A stretch of 64,000 bases of DNA from CAYUMU01 sp964445985 (GCA_964445985.1 CAYUMU010000022.1:1-64000); one strand, 5' to 3'. Shown: positions 8,794 through 17,596, counted from the first letter of the stretch. Notes: a model not told the origin generated them from the sequence alone. A program made the numbers and translations.

Positions 8794-11022
8794 TTAAAGC
8801 AGCCACTCCGCTGCCGCCGCGGCGGATTTCGCGGCAGGGCCTTGAAAGGTGGTAACCTCATTGCCGCTGCCAGCACCTGCGTAACACTTCGCCACAATCT
8901 CAGGCGCCTTCGCGCCTTCGCCCGCCAGCCACAGCGGGTGCGGGGCACACAGCGACAGCAGCCCAGGCACGTCGCCATACTTCACCGCCCCAGGCCAGAG
9001 ACGCGGATCGCGGATTTCAGTAATGCTGGCAAAGCGGAAACCGCCGGTGCCGATGGCCAGCTTGGCAACGGCGTCACCAGCCACCGCGGTGGCCGCGGCC
9101 ACCACCGGGCCAACTTCGCCCAGGCCCACCAGGTGAATGGCCGTGGGCCGCGGGGAGCGATGCTGGCAGTGCGAAACGGCCGTGAGGATGTCGTGAACCC
9201 GCTGGGCAAACAGCGGGTGATTGTAGCCCAGCGTGAAGCCCGCGAACTGCCGGGGGTTGTTCACCGTGCGAGCTTCTTTGAGCGTTTCGCCGTCAGGCCG
9301 CAATTCACCTTGATAGAGCAAATCTAACCCCGCCACGGCCATGCCGGCCGCCAGCAGCTTCGCGATGAACGGCCGTGGTTGCCCCTCCGAGGTGAACAGC
9401 CCGGCAAGGCCATCATCGTGAGCCCAGATCACGATCTGCTTGTTCCAATTGGTCGGCGTCAAAAACACGGCCGGCAGTTGCGAACCGTGTTCCCGGTTGC
9501 TGAGTCGCCGGTAATTGGCGCGGCCGCCCGCGATTTCTTTTTCCGCGGTAACGTCGTACGACACGCCGTCCTTCTCCGGCAAGCCGTGGCCAACCATCAC
9601 TTCAATGGCGCCCCCAACCACGCGGCGGTATTCGTCCCAACCGGCCTTCGTGCTGGGGTCGAGGGCTCGAATGGGCGCCGCGGCATCTTGGTAGAATGCA
9701 TGCACCGCCTTCCGCTCGGCTTCGTCGGTGGCGACCGGCTTGGGATGTTCGGCCGTCCATACGGTAAGTTCCTGCTCCGTGAGCGGCTCAAAGTCTTGCT
9801 CAATAATGTCGCCCGTGATGCCCAGCTTCAGGTGCTGGTTGAAAAACTCGTACATCATCGCCCGGCTAACGTAGTTGTAGTTATGCGGGAAGCTGTAATG
9901 CTTCCCGGAAACCAGCTCGGGCACGCCCAGCAGCCGGTAGTGTTGCTTCAACTCAGGCAGGCCCTTGGTTTCCAGTTCTTGGGTCCAATCGTTGGCGGCC
10001 GACATTGCCAGCGGCCGCGGGGCGCACAAGGCCGCGAACTCGATGTTGCCGGTGTCAATGCGCAGGTAGCAAGCGTTCTCGCAGGTGCAGCCCCCTTGCA
10101 TGGCCGTGGAAACCATCACCGCGGGGAATGCCGCGGCCGGGCGTTCATCCACGGCAGCCAGCAAGAAGGTTTGCGTCCCTCCGCCGCTGGCGCCCGTCAC
10201 GCCAATCCGATCGACATCCACGTCTTTGAGCCCGCACACCCAGTCCAAAGCCCGCACGCTGTTCCAGAGTTGCAGCCCCAGAATATTCACCAGCCTCAAT
10301 TCGGCCTGCGCGCTGAATAGCCCCCACTCCTTGGCACTCTTCATCTGCGGCCGTTGCTCGGCAAAACGATGCGCCAATTCGTACGAAATCGGAGCGCTGT
10401 CGGCATAGCCCAGCATGTCGTAATGGAACACCATGCAGCCCATGCGGGCGAGTTGCACGCAACGAGCCTGCAGCGGATGGCGGCCGCCGGCCGGAAACTT
10501 TTCGGCCCCCGCTTCCATTTCGCTCTTAACCTTGCCTTCGCCATGATCGTGGAAGCGGCCACCAGGCCAGTGGCCGTGCGGGCAAAGCACGGCCGGGTAC
10601 GGACCCGGTTTGCCTTCCGGCCGATAGAGACTGCCCGTTACATACAAGCCGGGGCTGCTCTCAAAGTAGACCCGCTCCACCGAGTACCCTTCGCGCTCCA
10701 CGCGGCCATGCACGTGGGCGTGAATATCGTGCTTGGCCGGCATGGGCCACATGCCCGAGGCCAGCAGAATCTGGCGGCGCACGTATTCCGCGCGGGCCTG
10801 CCAGGCTTCGGTCGATTCGCTGGGCGTAAAGGGAAAATAGCCGTTCAGGTCTTTGAGCGATCCCAGTCGCGCGTCGGGCAAACTGCCGCCGGCGGTCGGC
10901 GCGTCGGCAGCCAGCGAGTGGACACCTGGTGTTTCTAACAATCCGGCGGCGAGGAAGCCGGCGGTTAAATACTGCAACGCAGTGCGGCGATCGACCTGGC
11001 GGACGGCGTTCGGATCACTCAT
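8794..11022 (-). CDS. Exported alpha/beta-hydrolase, tandem domains (acetyl xylan esterase-like)
   Basis: A 742-aa protein with a leader containing a paired basic motif (VDRRTALQYLTAGFLAAGLL) that could be Tat or Sec. The first half is an alpha/beta hydrolase of the large planctomycete esterase group. It has CPHGHWPGGR (oxyanion region) and GVTGASGGGTQTF, where the Ser of GASGG is the likely nucleophile. A second hydrolase-like half starts near residue 480 (IVIWAHDDGLAG). There the nucleophile elbow reads HLVGLGEVGP, without Ser, so it is probably not catalytic. ATG 11022 is used because the upstream in-frame stretch to 11178 is not protein-like. The substrate is unknown; polysaccharide esters are plausible. 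Confidence 0.8.
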   Translation of the reverse strand: MSDPNAVRQVDRRTALQYLTAGFLAAGLLETPGVHSLAADAPTAGGSLPDARLGSLKDLNGYFPFTPSESTEAWQARAEYVRRQILLASGMWPMPAKHDIHAHVHGRVEREGYSVERVYFESSPGLYVTGSLYRPEGKPGPYPAVLCPHGHWPGGRFHDHGEGKVKSEMEAGAEKFPAGGRHPLQARCVQLARMGCMVFHYDMLGYADSAPISYELAHRFAEQRPQMKSAKEWGLFSAQAELRLVNILGLQLWNSVRALDWVCGLKDVDVDRIGVTGASGGGTQTFLLAAVDERPAAAFPAVMVSTAMQGGCTCENACYLRIDTGNIEFAALCAPRPLAMSAANDWTQELETKGLPELKQHYRLLGVPELVSGKHYSFPHNYNYVSRAMMYEFFNQHLKLGITGDIIEQDFEPLTEQELTVWTAEHPKPVATDEAERKAVHAFYQDAAAPIRALDPSTKAGWDEYRRVVGGAIEVMVGHGLPEKDGVSYDVTAEKEIAGGRANYRRLSNREHGSQLPAVFLTPTNWNKQIVIWAHDDGLAGLFTSEGQPRPFIAKLLAAGMAVAGLDLLYQGELRPDGETLKEARTVNNPRQFAGFTLGYNHPLFAQRVHDILTAVSHCQHRSPRPTAIHLVGLGEVGPVVAAATAVAGDAVAKLAIGTGGFRFASITEIRDPRLWPGAVKYGDVPGLLSLCAPHPLWLAGEGAKAPEIVAKCYAGAGSGNEVTTFQGPAAKSAAAAAEWLL

Positions 11023-11553
11023 GGCACAAAGCTCGCTGAATAATGGACACGGGCGTGGCGTGAAACAAAGCATGTTGCGCCCATTCTGCTCGAAGCGAAC
11101 GTGCCGTGCAATTTTTCGTTGCGAAGCCGATTTTCCCTGTGGCCGACGCGGCGGTCGCTTCACCAGCGACGAACCCAACGAAAAAACCCGCCGGATCGCA
11201 CGGACCCGGCGGGCTTATATGCAAAAGATGTGAGATTGCAGGAAGGATCGACACTTCGGCATTTTCGAGAAACAAGGCCCAGGCGATTTCGCGCGCCCTA
11301 CCCCGTTCTCAGCGTAAGAAACCAGGTGGATCAGACATTTTCATGCTACTCCTGATATACGCGAGCCTGATGTAAATCGTCGGCCGACGACACCCTTAAT
11401 TATGCGCCTGCCCAGCCAACGGTCAACATTTTTTTGGGCTTCGGGGTGGGCCATGCCACGGAATTGGCGGTCGCCACGATGGAATGATGCCAGTTGGCGA
11501 AGCTTTGCCGGGCACCCCGGCGCCGCGGTTGGCTTCCGAGTCGGACCCACTCC
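11023..11553. other. Intergenic with terminator
   Basis: No convincing gene is present in these 531 bp. The terminator at 11181-11213 reads on the minus strand and lies about 340 nt downstream of the small acidic protein. A longer 3' untranslated RNA or an unannotated small RNA between 11214 and 11553 is therefore possible. Confidence 0.45.
11181..11213 (-). terminator. Rho-independent terminator (minus strand)
   Basis: A perfect 8-bp stem, CCCGCCGG (11187-11194) with CCGGCGGG (11206-11213), has an 11-nt loop. On the minus strand it is followed directly by six T (11186-11181). It would end transcripts coming from the small protein gene at 11554-11730 before the hydrolase gene starts. Confidence 0.8.
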
Positions 11554-11730
11554 CTAGGCCGCTTCGGCTTCGTCTTCCGTTGTTTCGACATTCTCGAACA
11601 GTTCGCGAGCCGCCTCCACACCGCCCATCTGCTCGATGAGGTCTTGGATCCGCAGCAGTTCTTCAGCCGAGATATCGGCCAGCGCGGCGCGAAGGATGTC
11701 GAGTGACGAGGTTTTATCTGCTGGCGACAT
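11554..11730 (-). CDS. Small acidic protein, unknown
   Basis: A 58-aa, strongly acidic protein. It has a likely helical core around LDILRAALADISAEELLRIQ and an Asp/Glu-rich C-terminus. The start at 11730 is supported by GGGAGAA about 6 nt upstream. The longer frame to 11898 is Arg/Pro-rich and not protein-like. A clear terminator lies downstream at 11181-11213. No family is recognised. The composition resembles small adaptor or regulatory helical-hairpin proteins, but that is only an impression. Confidence 0.6.
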   Translation of the reverse strand: MSPADKTSSLDILRAALADISAEELLRIQDLIEQMGGVEAARELFENVETTEDEAEAA

Positions 11731-12224
11731 GACATTCTCCCGAATCGAGTTTAACGACGGTGGACTGGTTGGCTGATACCCGGCGGCAGGGCAATCCTGA
11801 CGGTCGCGCATCCGGCGCATGCGACCGCCGCCACGGTGGCTTCTGCCAGCACTGCCAGCAGGCCGCGGGTTCGTTGCCTCTTCGCCAAGCATCGGCACCA
11901 GAACCAGCCAAGATTAGTCCGACATGGATTGTTCGCGGGCGGGTCAGGCCGCCAACTCGACTTCTGGCTTCCTTCGCCAATTCCCTCGGCGGCCAGGCAG
12001 CATGCCAGCATGGCCACGCTGGCGGTGCCGCGCTTCCACGGCGAGCGGCCAAAACGAGCGTCGTCTTGGTGGCAGGCGACCGTATAATGAACCATGCGGG
12101 GGGCAATCGTTGCCAGAAATGCTTTCAGCGGCCGGACGCAAACGGGGAACGGACGTTTTCCTGCGCCAGGCTTTTGAAATACAAGATGGTTCAGGCTGTA
12201 TCGCAGGGGGAGCAAGGAGTACCG
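11731..12224. other. Divergent intergenic region before the thiolase gene
   Basis: About 490 bp separate the small protein (minus) from the thiolase gene (plus). Open frames exist on both strands, including 11751-12332 minus, but they have shadow-like composition and no family motifs. I see no RNA gene or clear promoter. Confidence 0.5.
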
Positions 12225-13403
12225 ATGGCGCAATCTTTCATCTTGGCTGGCTGCCGTACGCCGATTGGGCGGCTGCTGGGGTCTCTTTCCGCGGTGCCTG
12301 CCACCGATTTGGGCGCGCGTTGCGTGGCCCAAGCCTTGGCGCGGACTGGCCTGCCCCCTGACCAGGTCGAAGAAGTCATTCTTGGCAACATTCTGAGCGC
12401 CGGGCTAGGGCAAGCGCCCGCTCGCCAAGCCGCGCTGGCCGCGGGCATTCCGCCCACCGTTTCGGCACTCACCATCAACAAAATGTGCGGCTCGGGCTTG
12501 AAGGCCGTGATGTTGGCCGATCAGGCCATTCGCGCTGGAGACGCCCATTGCATGGTGGCCGGCGGCATGGAAAGCATGAGCCGCGCGCCGCACTTGTTGA
12601 TGGGCGCCCGAGCCGGCTGGAAATTCGGCAACCAAACCGTGCTCGATTCGATGCTGCACGATGGCCTGTGGTGCCCCTTCGAAGACGCCCTCATGGGCGA
12701 ATCGGCCGACTACATCGCCGCCAAGTGTAACGTCAGCCGCGCCGATCAAGACGCCTTCGCCCTGGCCAGCCATCGCCGGGCGCTCGCGGCCCACGAGGCA
12801 GGCAAGTTCAAGGCCGAGATTGTGCCCATCGACGTGCCGGGGCGTCGCGGTTCCACCCAGGTCACCGCGGATGAAGGCCCCCGCCCCGATTCATCGGCCG
12901 CGGGGTTGGCTCAACTCAAGCCGGCCTTCGGACCCGAAGGCACCGTTACCGCCGGCAATTCCTCGCAATTGAGCGACGGCGCCGCGGCAGTGGTGGTGGC
13001 CTCGGGCGAAGTCGCGGCCAGCGTAGAGAGCCCCATCAAAGCCCGCATTGTTTCGATCGCCACCAGCGGCGTCGAACCCAAAGATATCTTCATTGCCCCA
13101 GTGACCGCGATGGAGCGAGCCGTGAAGAAGGCACGGATGACATTCGACTCCATCGACCTGATTGAATTGAATGAAGCCTTCGCCGCGCAATGCCTGGCCT
13201 GCGCGCGGCCTCTCAAGCTCGATTTGGAAAAGCTGAACGTCCACGGCGGAGCAATCGCCCTGGGCCACCCCATCGGCGCCAGCGGCGCCCGTACGCTGGT
13301 CACGCTGCTCCACGCCCTGGCCGACCGCAACCTGAGCACGGGATTGGTAAGTTTGTGTCTGGGGGGAGGAAACGCGGTGGCGATGGTCGTTTCAATGGAA
13401 TAG
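12225..13403 (+). CDS. Acetyl-CoA acetyltransferase (thiolase)
   Basis: It condenses two acyl-CoA molecules, or cleaves beta-ketoacyl-CoA, in the cytoplasm. The 392-aa length is typical. The catalytic residues are all present: C88 in NKMCGSGLKAV, H348 in ALGHPIGASGAR and C378 in SLCLGGGNAVAM. GGMESMS is also seen. The start at 12225 is fixed by AAGGAG (12214-12219) and a normal N-terminus (MAQSFILAGCRTPIG). The open frame upstream to 11760 is not used. It lies 2 kb upstream of an acyl-CoA mutase, so the two may share a branched or short-chain acyl-CoA pathway. A biosynthetic versus degradative role cannot be decided. Confidence 0.93.
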   Translation: MAQSFILAGCRTPIGRLLGSLSAVPATDLGARCVAQALARTGLPPDQVEEVILGNILSAGLGQAPARQAALAAGIPPTVSALTINKMCGSGLKAVMLADQAIRAGDAHCMVAGGMESMSRAPHLLMGARAGWKFGNQTVLDSMLHDGLWCPFEDALMGESADYIAAKCNVSRADQDAFALASHRRALAAHEAGKFKAEIVPIDVPGRRGSTQVTADEGPRPDSSAAGLAQLKPAFGPEGTVTAGNSSQLSDGAAAVVVASGEVAASVESPIKARIVSIATSGVEPKDIFIAPVTAMERAVKKARMTFDSIDLIELNEAFAAQCLACARPLKLDLEKLNVHGGAIALGHPIGASGARTLVTLLHALADRNLSTGLVSLCLGGGNAVAMVVSME

Positions 13404-13563
13404 CGAATTAAGTTGGTTGCTAAAAAATAAAGGCAATGAACAGCGCCGAAGCGCCACCCAAAGCCTCCAACGAATATGTTGTACCTGACACTGTGGAAGT
13501 CAAGTCCAAACGTTCCAGGCGGCACAAATTAGAATCGATAACGCGATCGTGGAGCTTTCTCCG

Positions 13564-13683
13564 GAGAACCCGCCATGAGTACCACACAGCCCTTTTCGGC
13601 AAATGACCTGCTCCTCCTTCCCGAGGATGGCTTTCGTTACGAACTTGTGGAGGGGGAATTGCGCATGATGAGCCCGGCCGGTC
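13564..13683 (+). repeat. Near-identical 5' block of Uma2 copy 1
   Basis: About 120 nt, starting 11 nt before the ATG, match 14727-14846 with only a few differences. The similarity drops sharply afterwards. The block spans the ribosome-binding region and roughly the first 36 codons. Confidence 0.8.
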
Positions 13684-14159
13684 ACGAGCATGGACGGGTC
13701 GCCATGGAACTGGGGCGGCGCTTGGCTAATTTTGTCGCGGATCACAAGCTGGGCGCAACCTATGCCGCCGAAACAGGATTTCTGATCGCAACCAATCCAG
13801 ATACCGTGCTGGCGCCAGACGTTGCTTTTGTTCGCAAGGATCGCCTGACAACCAAAGGCTGCCCCCGCGCCTATTGGCCAGGCGCCCCCGATTTGGCCGT
13901 CGAAGTGCAAAGCTTGAGCGATCGGCCCGCGGATGTGCTCGTTAAAGTTCAGCGGTGGCTCAATGCCGGCGCGCAAGCTGTTTGGGTAATCGATCCAGTG
14001 ACGCAAACGGCGGTCATTCACACGGCCAAGGGGCCATCCCCAACCCTGCGGGCCATCGACACGTTGGAGGGGGGCGAAGTCGTGCCGGGGTTTCGGCTTT
14101 TGCTGCGAGAGCTATTTCCTGTTTCCAACCCTGCTGACGTAATCGGAACGCGAACATGA
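13575..14159 (+). CDS. Uma2-family putative endonuclease, copy 1
   Basis: A 194-aa member of the Uma2 (DUF820) family, a PD-(D/E)xK nuclease-like fold of unknown physiological role that expands in planctomycetes and cyanobacteria. The typical elements are LPEDGFRYELVEGEL, APDVAFV, and PDLAVEVQSLSDR with a later Lys in VLVKVQRWL, the likely acidic/Lys active site. The stop overlaps the start of copy 2 by ATGA (14156-14159). The first 120 nt, including the region before the start codon, are nearly identical to copy 3. This copy is somewhat longer at the C-terminus (PVSNPADVIGTRT). Confidence 0.88.
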   Translation: MSTTQPFSANDLLLLPEDGFRYELVEGELRMMSPAGHEHGRVAMELGRRLANFVADHKLGATYAAETGFLIATNPDTVLAPDVAFVRKDRLTTKGCPRAYWPGAPDLAVEVQSLSDRPADVLVKVQRWLNAGAQAVWVIDPVTQTAVIHTAKGPSPTLRAIDTLEGGEVVPGFRLLLRELFPVSNPADVIGTRT

Positions 14160-14704
14160 GCACATCACAATCCATTTCTGCCGAGGAATTGATGACTCTG
14201 CCGGACGATGGCTTTCGTTATGAACTGGTGGCGGGGGAACTTCAGATGATGAGTCCGGCAGGTTTCGAGCATGGGGTTGTTGTTTCTCGTTTAGGACGTC
14301 GATTAGGTGACTTCATTGAGGAAAATGCGCTTGGCGAGACTACGGGCGCCGAAACAGGCTTTCTGATCGCAACCAACCCCGACACGGTGTTAGCTCCCGA
14401 TCTCGCATTCGTTCGTGCCAACCGGATTCTTGACAAAGACTTGCCTCGCACATATTGGCCGGGCGCTCCTGATTTGGCCGTCGAGGTAAAAAGCCCCAAC
14501 GATCGGGCTGCCGAGGTGCTCATCAAAGTAGGGCGGTGGCTGGCTGCCGGATCACAAGCCGTGTGGATGATTGATCCCGTGACGCGAACCGCCGTGGTTC
14601 ACACGGCTAAGGGGCCTTCTCCAACTCTGCGGGCGAGCGACCTCTTGGAGGGGGGCGAGGTCGTGCCAGGATTTCGGTGCTTGCTGCGAGAGTTATTTCC
14701 TTGA
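14156..14704 (+). CDS. Uma2-family putative endonuclease, copy 2
   Basis: A 182-aa paralogue of its two neighbours, translationally coupled to copy 1 through a 4-nt overlap. It keeps LPDDGFRYELVAGEL, APDLAFVRANR, PDLAVEVKSPNDR and IKVGRWLAAGSQAVW. At the 3' end it is very close to copy 1 (HTAKGPSPTLRA, LEGGEVVPGFR), while its 5' end is more diverged than in copies 1 and 3. This pattern suggests partial gene conversion inside the array. The function is unknown beyond the nuclease-like fold. Confidence 0.87.
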   Translation: MSTSQSISAEELMTLPDDGFRYELVAGELQMMSPAGFEHGVVVSRLGRRLGDFIEENALGETTGAETGFLIATNPDTVLAPDLAFVRANRILDKDLPRTYWPGAPDLAVEVKSPNDRAAEVLIKVGRWLAAGSQAVWMIDPVTRTAVVHTAKGPSPTLRASDLLEGGEVVPGFRCLLRELFP

Positions 14705-14726
14705 GCACAATTGCGCTCCCTTTGTT

Positions 14727-14846
14727 GAGAACCCGCCATGAGTACCACACAACCCTTTTCGGCAAATGACCTGCTCCTCCTTCCCGAGGATGGCTTTCGT
14801 TACGAACTTGTGGAGGGGGAATTGCGAATGATGAGCCCGGCGGGTT
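14727..14846 (+). repeat. Near-identical 5' block of Uma2 copy 3
   Basis: This is the second copy of the block at 13564-13683. The sharp end of identity within the coding region points to recent gene conversion or a recent partial duplication. Confidence 0.8.
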
Positions 14847-15295
14847 CGGAGCACGGAGCGGTAATCTCTCGTTTGAATCGTCGGTTGGGCGCCTTTGTTG
14901 AACAGCATGGTTTGGGCGAAACATTTGGCGCTGAAACGGGATTCTTATTGGAAACGAACCCAGATACGGTACTCGCTCCCGATGTCGCCTTCATTCGCGC
15001 CGACCGTATTCCGGCGACCGGTTTGCCTCGCTCCTATTGGCCCGGGGCGCCCGATTTGGCCGTGGAGGTACAAAGTCCCAGTGATCGGGCCACCGAGGTG
15101 CTCGTAAAAGTTCAACGGTGGCTTGCCGCTGGAACCAGGGCGGTTTGGATTGTGGATCCGGTAACCCAATCGGCCACGGTTTACTCGGGTGACGATGCGC
15201 CAAAGTTGCTTATGGTGAGCGATTTCTTAGAGGGCGGTGACGTACTACCCGGCTTTCGGTGTTCCCTCCAAGAGCTATTTCCGCCTAGAACGTAG
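14738..15295 (+). CDS. Uma2-family putative endonuclease, copy 3
   Basis: A 185-aa third tandem member starting 33 nt after copy 2. It has LPEDGFRYELVEGEL, APDVAFIRADR, PDLAVEVQSPSDR and VLVKVQRWLAAG. Its start region from 14727, including GAGAACCCGCC before the ATG, is nearly identical to that of copy 1 (13564), whereas the remainder has diverged. The whole array may be one transcript. A role in mobile-element biology is often suggested for this family but is not shown by this sequence. Confidence 0.87.
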   Translation: MSTTQPFSANDLLLLPEDGFRYELVEGELRMMSPAGSEHGAVISRLNRRLGAFVEQHGLGETFGAETGFLLETNPDTVLAPDVAFIRADRIPATGLPRSYWPGAPDLAVEVQSPSDRATEVLVKVQRWLAAGTRAVWIVDPVTQSATVYSGDDAPKLLMVSDFLEGGDVLPGFRCSLQELFPPRT

Positions 15296-15399
15296 GCACA
15301 ACCAAGGTCGGCAATTCACGCGGCGAAAGCAACTTGCCGCCCCAATCCACCGCCTCGGGGCCAGTTATCAGCCCTCGTTTTTCACAGATCAGCAGAACC

Positions 15400-17040
15400 A
15401 TGGCGACGGATATTCAATCTGCCCGCGAGCTTTGGGAACGAGCCCTGGCGACCGCCTCGGCCCGCGATGTCCCCTTCACCACCGTCAGCGGGCGGGAAAT
15501 CGAGCCCCTCTATTTGCCCGCTGAGCCCGATTCCCAGTACGAAGAACAGTTGGGGTATCCAGGCCAATTCCCCTTCACGCGCGGCGTGCATGCAAACCTG
15601 TATCGCGGCAAGCTCTGGACCATGCGCCAGTTCGCCGGCTTTGGCACGCCCGAAGAGACCAACGAGCGGTTCCGGTTCTTGCTGCAAAAGGGCCAAACCG
15701 GTCTCTCCACCGCGTTCGATCTGCCCACCCTGATGGGCTTGGACAGCGACCATTCGCATTCGGCGGGCGAGGTCGGCCGGCTGGGCGTGGCGATCGATAC
15801 GGCCCGCGATTTCGACCGTCTGTTCGACGGCATCAACCTGGCCGATGTGTCGGTCTCCATGACCATCAACGCCCCCGCGGCCATCGTGCTGGCCTACTAC
15901 TTTGTCGCCGCCGAACGGCAAGGCGTTCCCTTGGACAAGCTGCGCGGCACGCTGCAAAACGACATCCTCAAAGAGTATCACGCTCAGAACGAATTCGTGT
16001 TCCCCCCGCGCGAGAGCGTGCGGCTGGTGGTCGATACCATCGCCTTCTGCGCCCAGCAGGCCCCGCAATTCAACCCCGTTTCGATCAGCGGATACCACAT
16101 TCGCGAGGCCGGCAGCACCGCCGCCGAAGAGCTGGCGTTTACCTTGGCCGATGGATTTCACTACGTCGAGCGCTGCCTGGCCGTGGGCATGGCGGTCGAT
16201 TCCTTCGCCCCCCGCCTCTCGTTCTTCTTCAACAGCCACAACGACTTCCTGGAAGAGATCGCCAAGTTCCGCGCGGCCCGGCGGATTTGGGCTCGGCACC
16301 TCCGCGATAAGTACGGAGCGACCAACCCGCGAAGCTGGATGCTGCGATTCCACGCCCAAACGTCGGGCGTGAGCCTCCAAGCCCAGCAGCCCGAAGTCAA
16401 CGTGATTCGCGTGGCCTATCAGGCCATGGCGGCCGTGCTGGGTGGATGCCAAAGCCTGCACACCAATAGCCGCGACGAAACGCTTTCGCTCCCCACCGAA
16501 GAAGCCGTGACCATCGCCCTCCGCACGCAGCAAGTGCTGGCGCACGAAACCGGCGTGGCCAACGCGGCCGATCCGCTCGGCGGCAGTTACATGGTCGAGG
16601 AACTGACCGACGCGCTCGAACGCGACGCCGAAGCCATGTTTACTGAAATCGACGAACAAGGCGGCATGATCGCCGCCATCGAGAAGGGCTATTTCCGTCG
16701 TCGCATCGCCGAGAGCGCCTTTGCCTACCAGCGTGATGTCGACGCGCATCGCAAACTGGTGGTGGGCGTCAATGCCTTTACCGACGAAGCCGGCCTGTCC
16801 ATCCCCACGCTGCAAATCGACGCAGACACCGAGGCCCGGCAAAAGGATCGCCTGGCCCAACTTAAAGCCAGCCGAAATGCCCAGCAGGTACAAGCGGCTT
16901 TAGCCGATGTCCGCCGCGTGGCGGCAACCTCGGAGAACCTGATGCCAGCCCTGATTCACGCCGCCCAGGCCGATGTAACCCTGGGCGAAACCGTCGCCGC
17001 CCTGGCCAACGTGCTAGGACGCTACCGAGGCCCCGGCTAA
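15400..17040 (+). CDS. icmA: B12-dependent acyl-CoA mutase large subunit, isobutyryl-CoA mutase-like
   Basis: A radical carbon-skeleton mutase, 546 aa, with the acyl-CoA-binding TIM barrel but no B12-binding domain, which is encoded separately at 17092. Methylmalonyl-CoA mutase motifs are clear (FPFTRGVHANLY, GLSTAFDLPT, SISGYHIREAG, LGGCQSLHTNS, ADPLGGSY). At the two positions that select the substrate it has Phe78 (RQFAGFG) and Gln196 (QNDILKEYHAQN). These are spaced 118 residues apart, as are Tyr89/Arg207 of methylmalonyl-CoA mutase and Phe80/Gln198 of isobutyryl-CoA mutase. Isobutyryl-CoA/butyryl-CoA interconversion is therefore the best guess. The start at 15400 gives the family-like N-terminus. 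Confidence 0.85.
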   Translation: MATDIQSARELWERALATASARDVPFTTVSGREIEPLYLPAEPDSQYEEQLGYPGQFPFTRGVHANLYRGKLWTMRQFAGFGTPEETNERFRFLLQKGQTGLSTAFDLPTLMGLDSDHSHSAGEVGRLGVAIDTARDFDRLFDGINLADVSVSMTINAPAAIVLAYYFVAAERQGVPLDKLRGTLQNDILKEYHAQNEFVFPPRESVRLVVDTIAFCAQQAPQFNPVSISGYHIREAGSTAAEELAFTLADGFHYVERCLAVGMAVDSFAPRLSFFFNSHNDFLEEIAKFRAARRIWARHLRDKYGATNPRSWMLRFHAQTSGVSLQAQQPEVNVIRVAYQAMAAVLGGCQSLHTNSRDETLSLPTEEAVTIALRTQQVLAHETGVANAADPLGGSYMVEELTDALERDAEAMFTEIDEQGGMIAAIEKGYFRRRIAESAFAYQRDVDAHRKLVVGVNAFTDEAGLSIPTLQIDADTEARQKDRLAQLKASRNAQQVQAALADVRRVAATSENLMPALIHAAQADVTLGETVAALANVLGRYRGPG

Positions 17041-17091
17041 GCCCCCAACTTCCAACCCAACCCCCCAGTCTCGAACCCCCAGCCCCTCCAA

Positions 17092-17490
17092 ATGCCCCCC
17101 ATCCGCGTTGTGCTGGCCAAACTAGGACTCGACGGTCACGACCGTGGCGTGCAGGTGGTAGCGCGCGCCCTGCGCGACGCCGGCATGGAAGTCATCTATA
17201 CTGGCCTCTGGCAATCCGCGGCCGCCGTCGTCCGCGCCGTGGAAGACGAAGACGCCCAGGTGCTCGGCGTCAGCCTGCTCTCCGGAGCGCACATGACGCT
17301 GGTCCCCGAGTTGCTCAACCGGCTCCGCGACCGCGAGCTGGACCACGTGATGGTGATCGTGGGCGGCATCATTCCCGCCAGCGATGTGCCCAAGCTCCTG
17401 GAAATGGGCGTGGCCCAAGTCTTCACCCCAGGAGCCCCGCTGGGCAAAATCACCGATTTTATCCAAAACAAACTCCAGCCCTCGACCTGA
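17092..17490 (+). CDS. icmB: B12-binding small subunit of the acyl-CoA mutase
   Basis: A 132-aa cobalamin-binding domain that supplies adenosylcobalamin to the large subunit encoded 51 nt upstream. It contains the DxHxxG motif (LGLDGHDRG, His16 being the lower Co ligand), SLLSG and the GG loop in VIVGGIIP. The split of about 546 plus 132 aa matches isobutyryl-CoA and 2-hydroxyisobutyryl-CoA mutases. Most methylmalonyl-CoA mutases instead carry this domain fused. No MeaB/ArgK GTPase chaperone gene is seen in the window. Confidence 0.9.
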   Translation: MPPIRVVLAKLGLDGHDRGVQVVARALRDAGMEVIYTGLWQSAAAVVRAVEDEDAQVLGVSLLSGAHMTLVPELLNRLRDRELDHVMVIVGGIIPASDVPKLLEMGVAQVFTPGAPLGKITDFIQNKLQPST

Positions 17491-17596
17491 ACCTCAAGAA
17501 CCCGTCACTTCCACAAACTCGTCTAGACAGAAACTGCATGCAGCCAGTCGCCGGCGGTCGAGCGACAGCGACACCGCCGGATAGCCCGATTCATAA

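Noticed and set aside
9379..10320. 313-aa plus-strand frame
   Set aside because: It is antisense to the tandem hydrolase, which has clear motifs.
15296..15399. Cobalamin riboswitch before the mutase genes
   Set aside because: The gap is only about 100 nt and I see no B12-box-like sequence or the long fold required.
15382..16893. 503-aa minus-strand frame
   Set aside because: It is the mirror of the acyl-CoA mutase gene.
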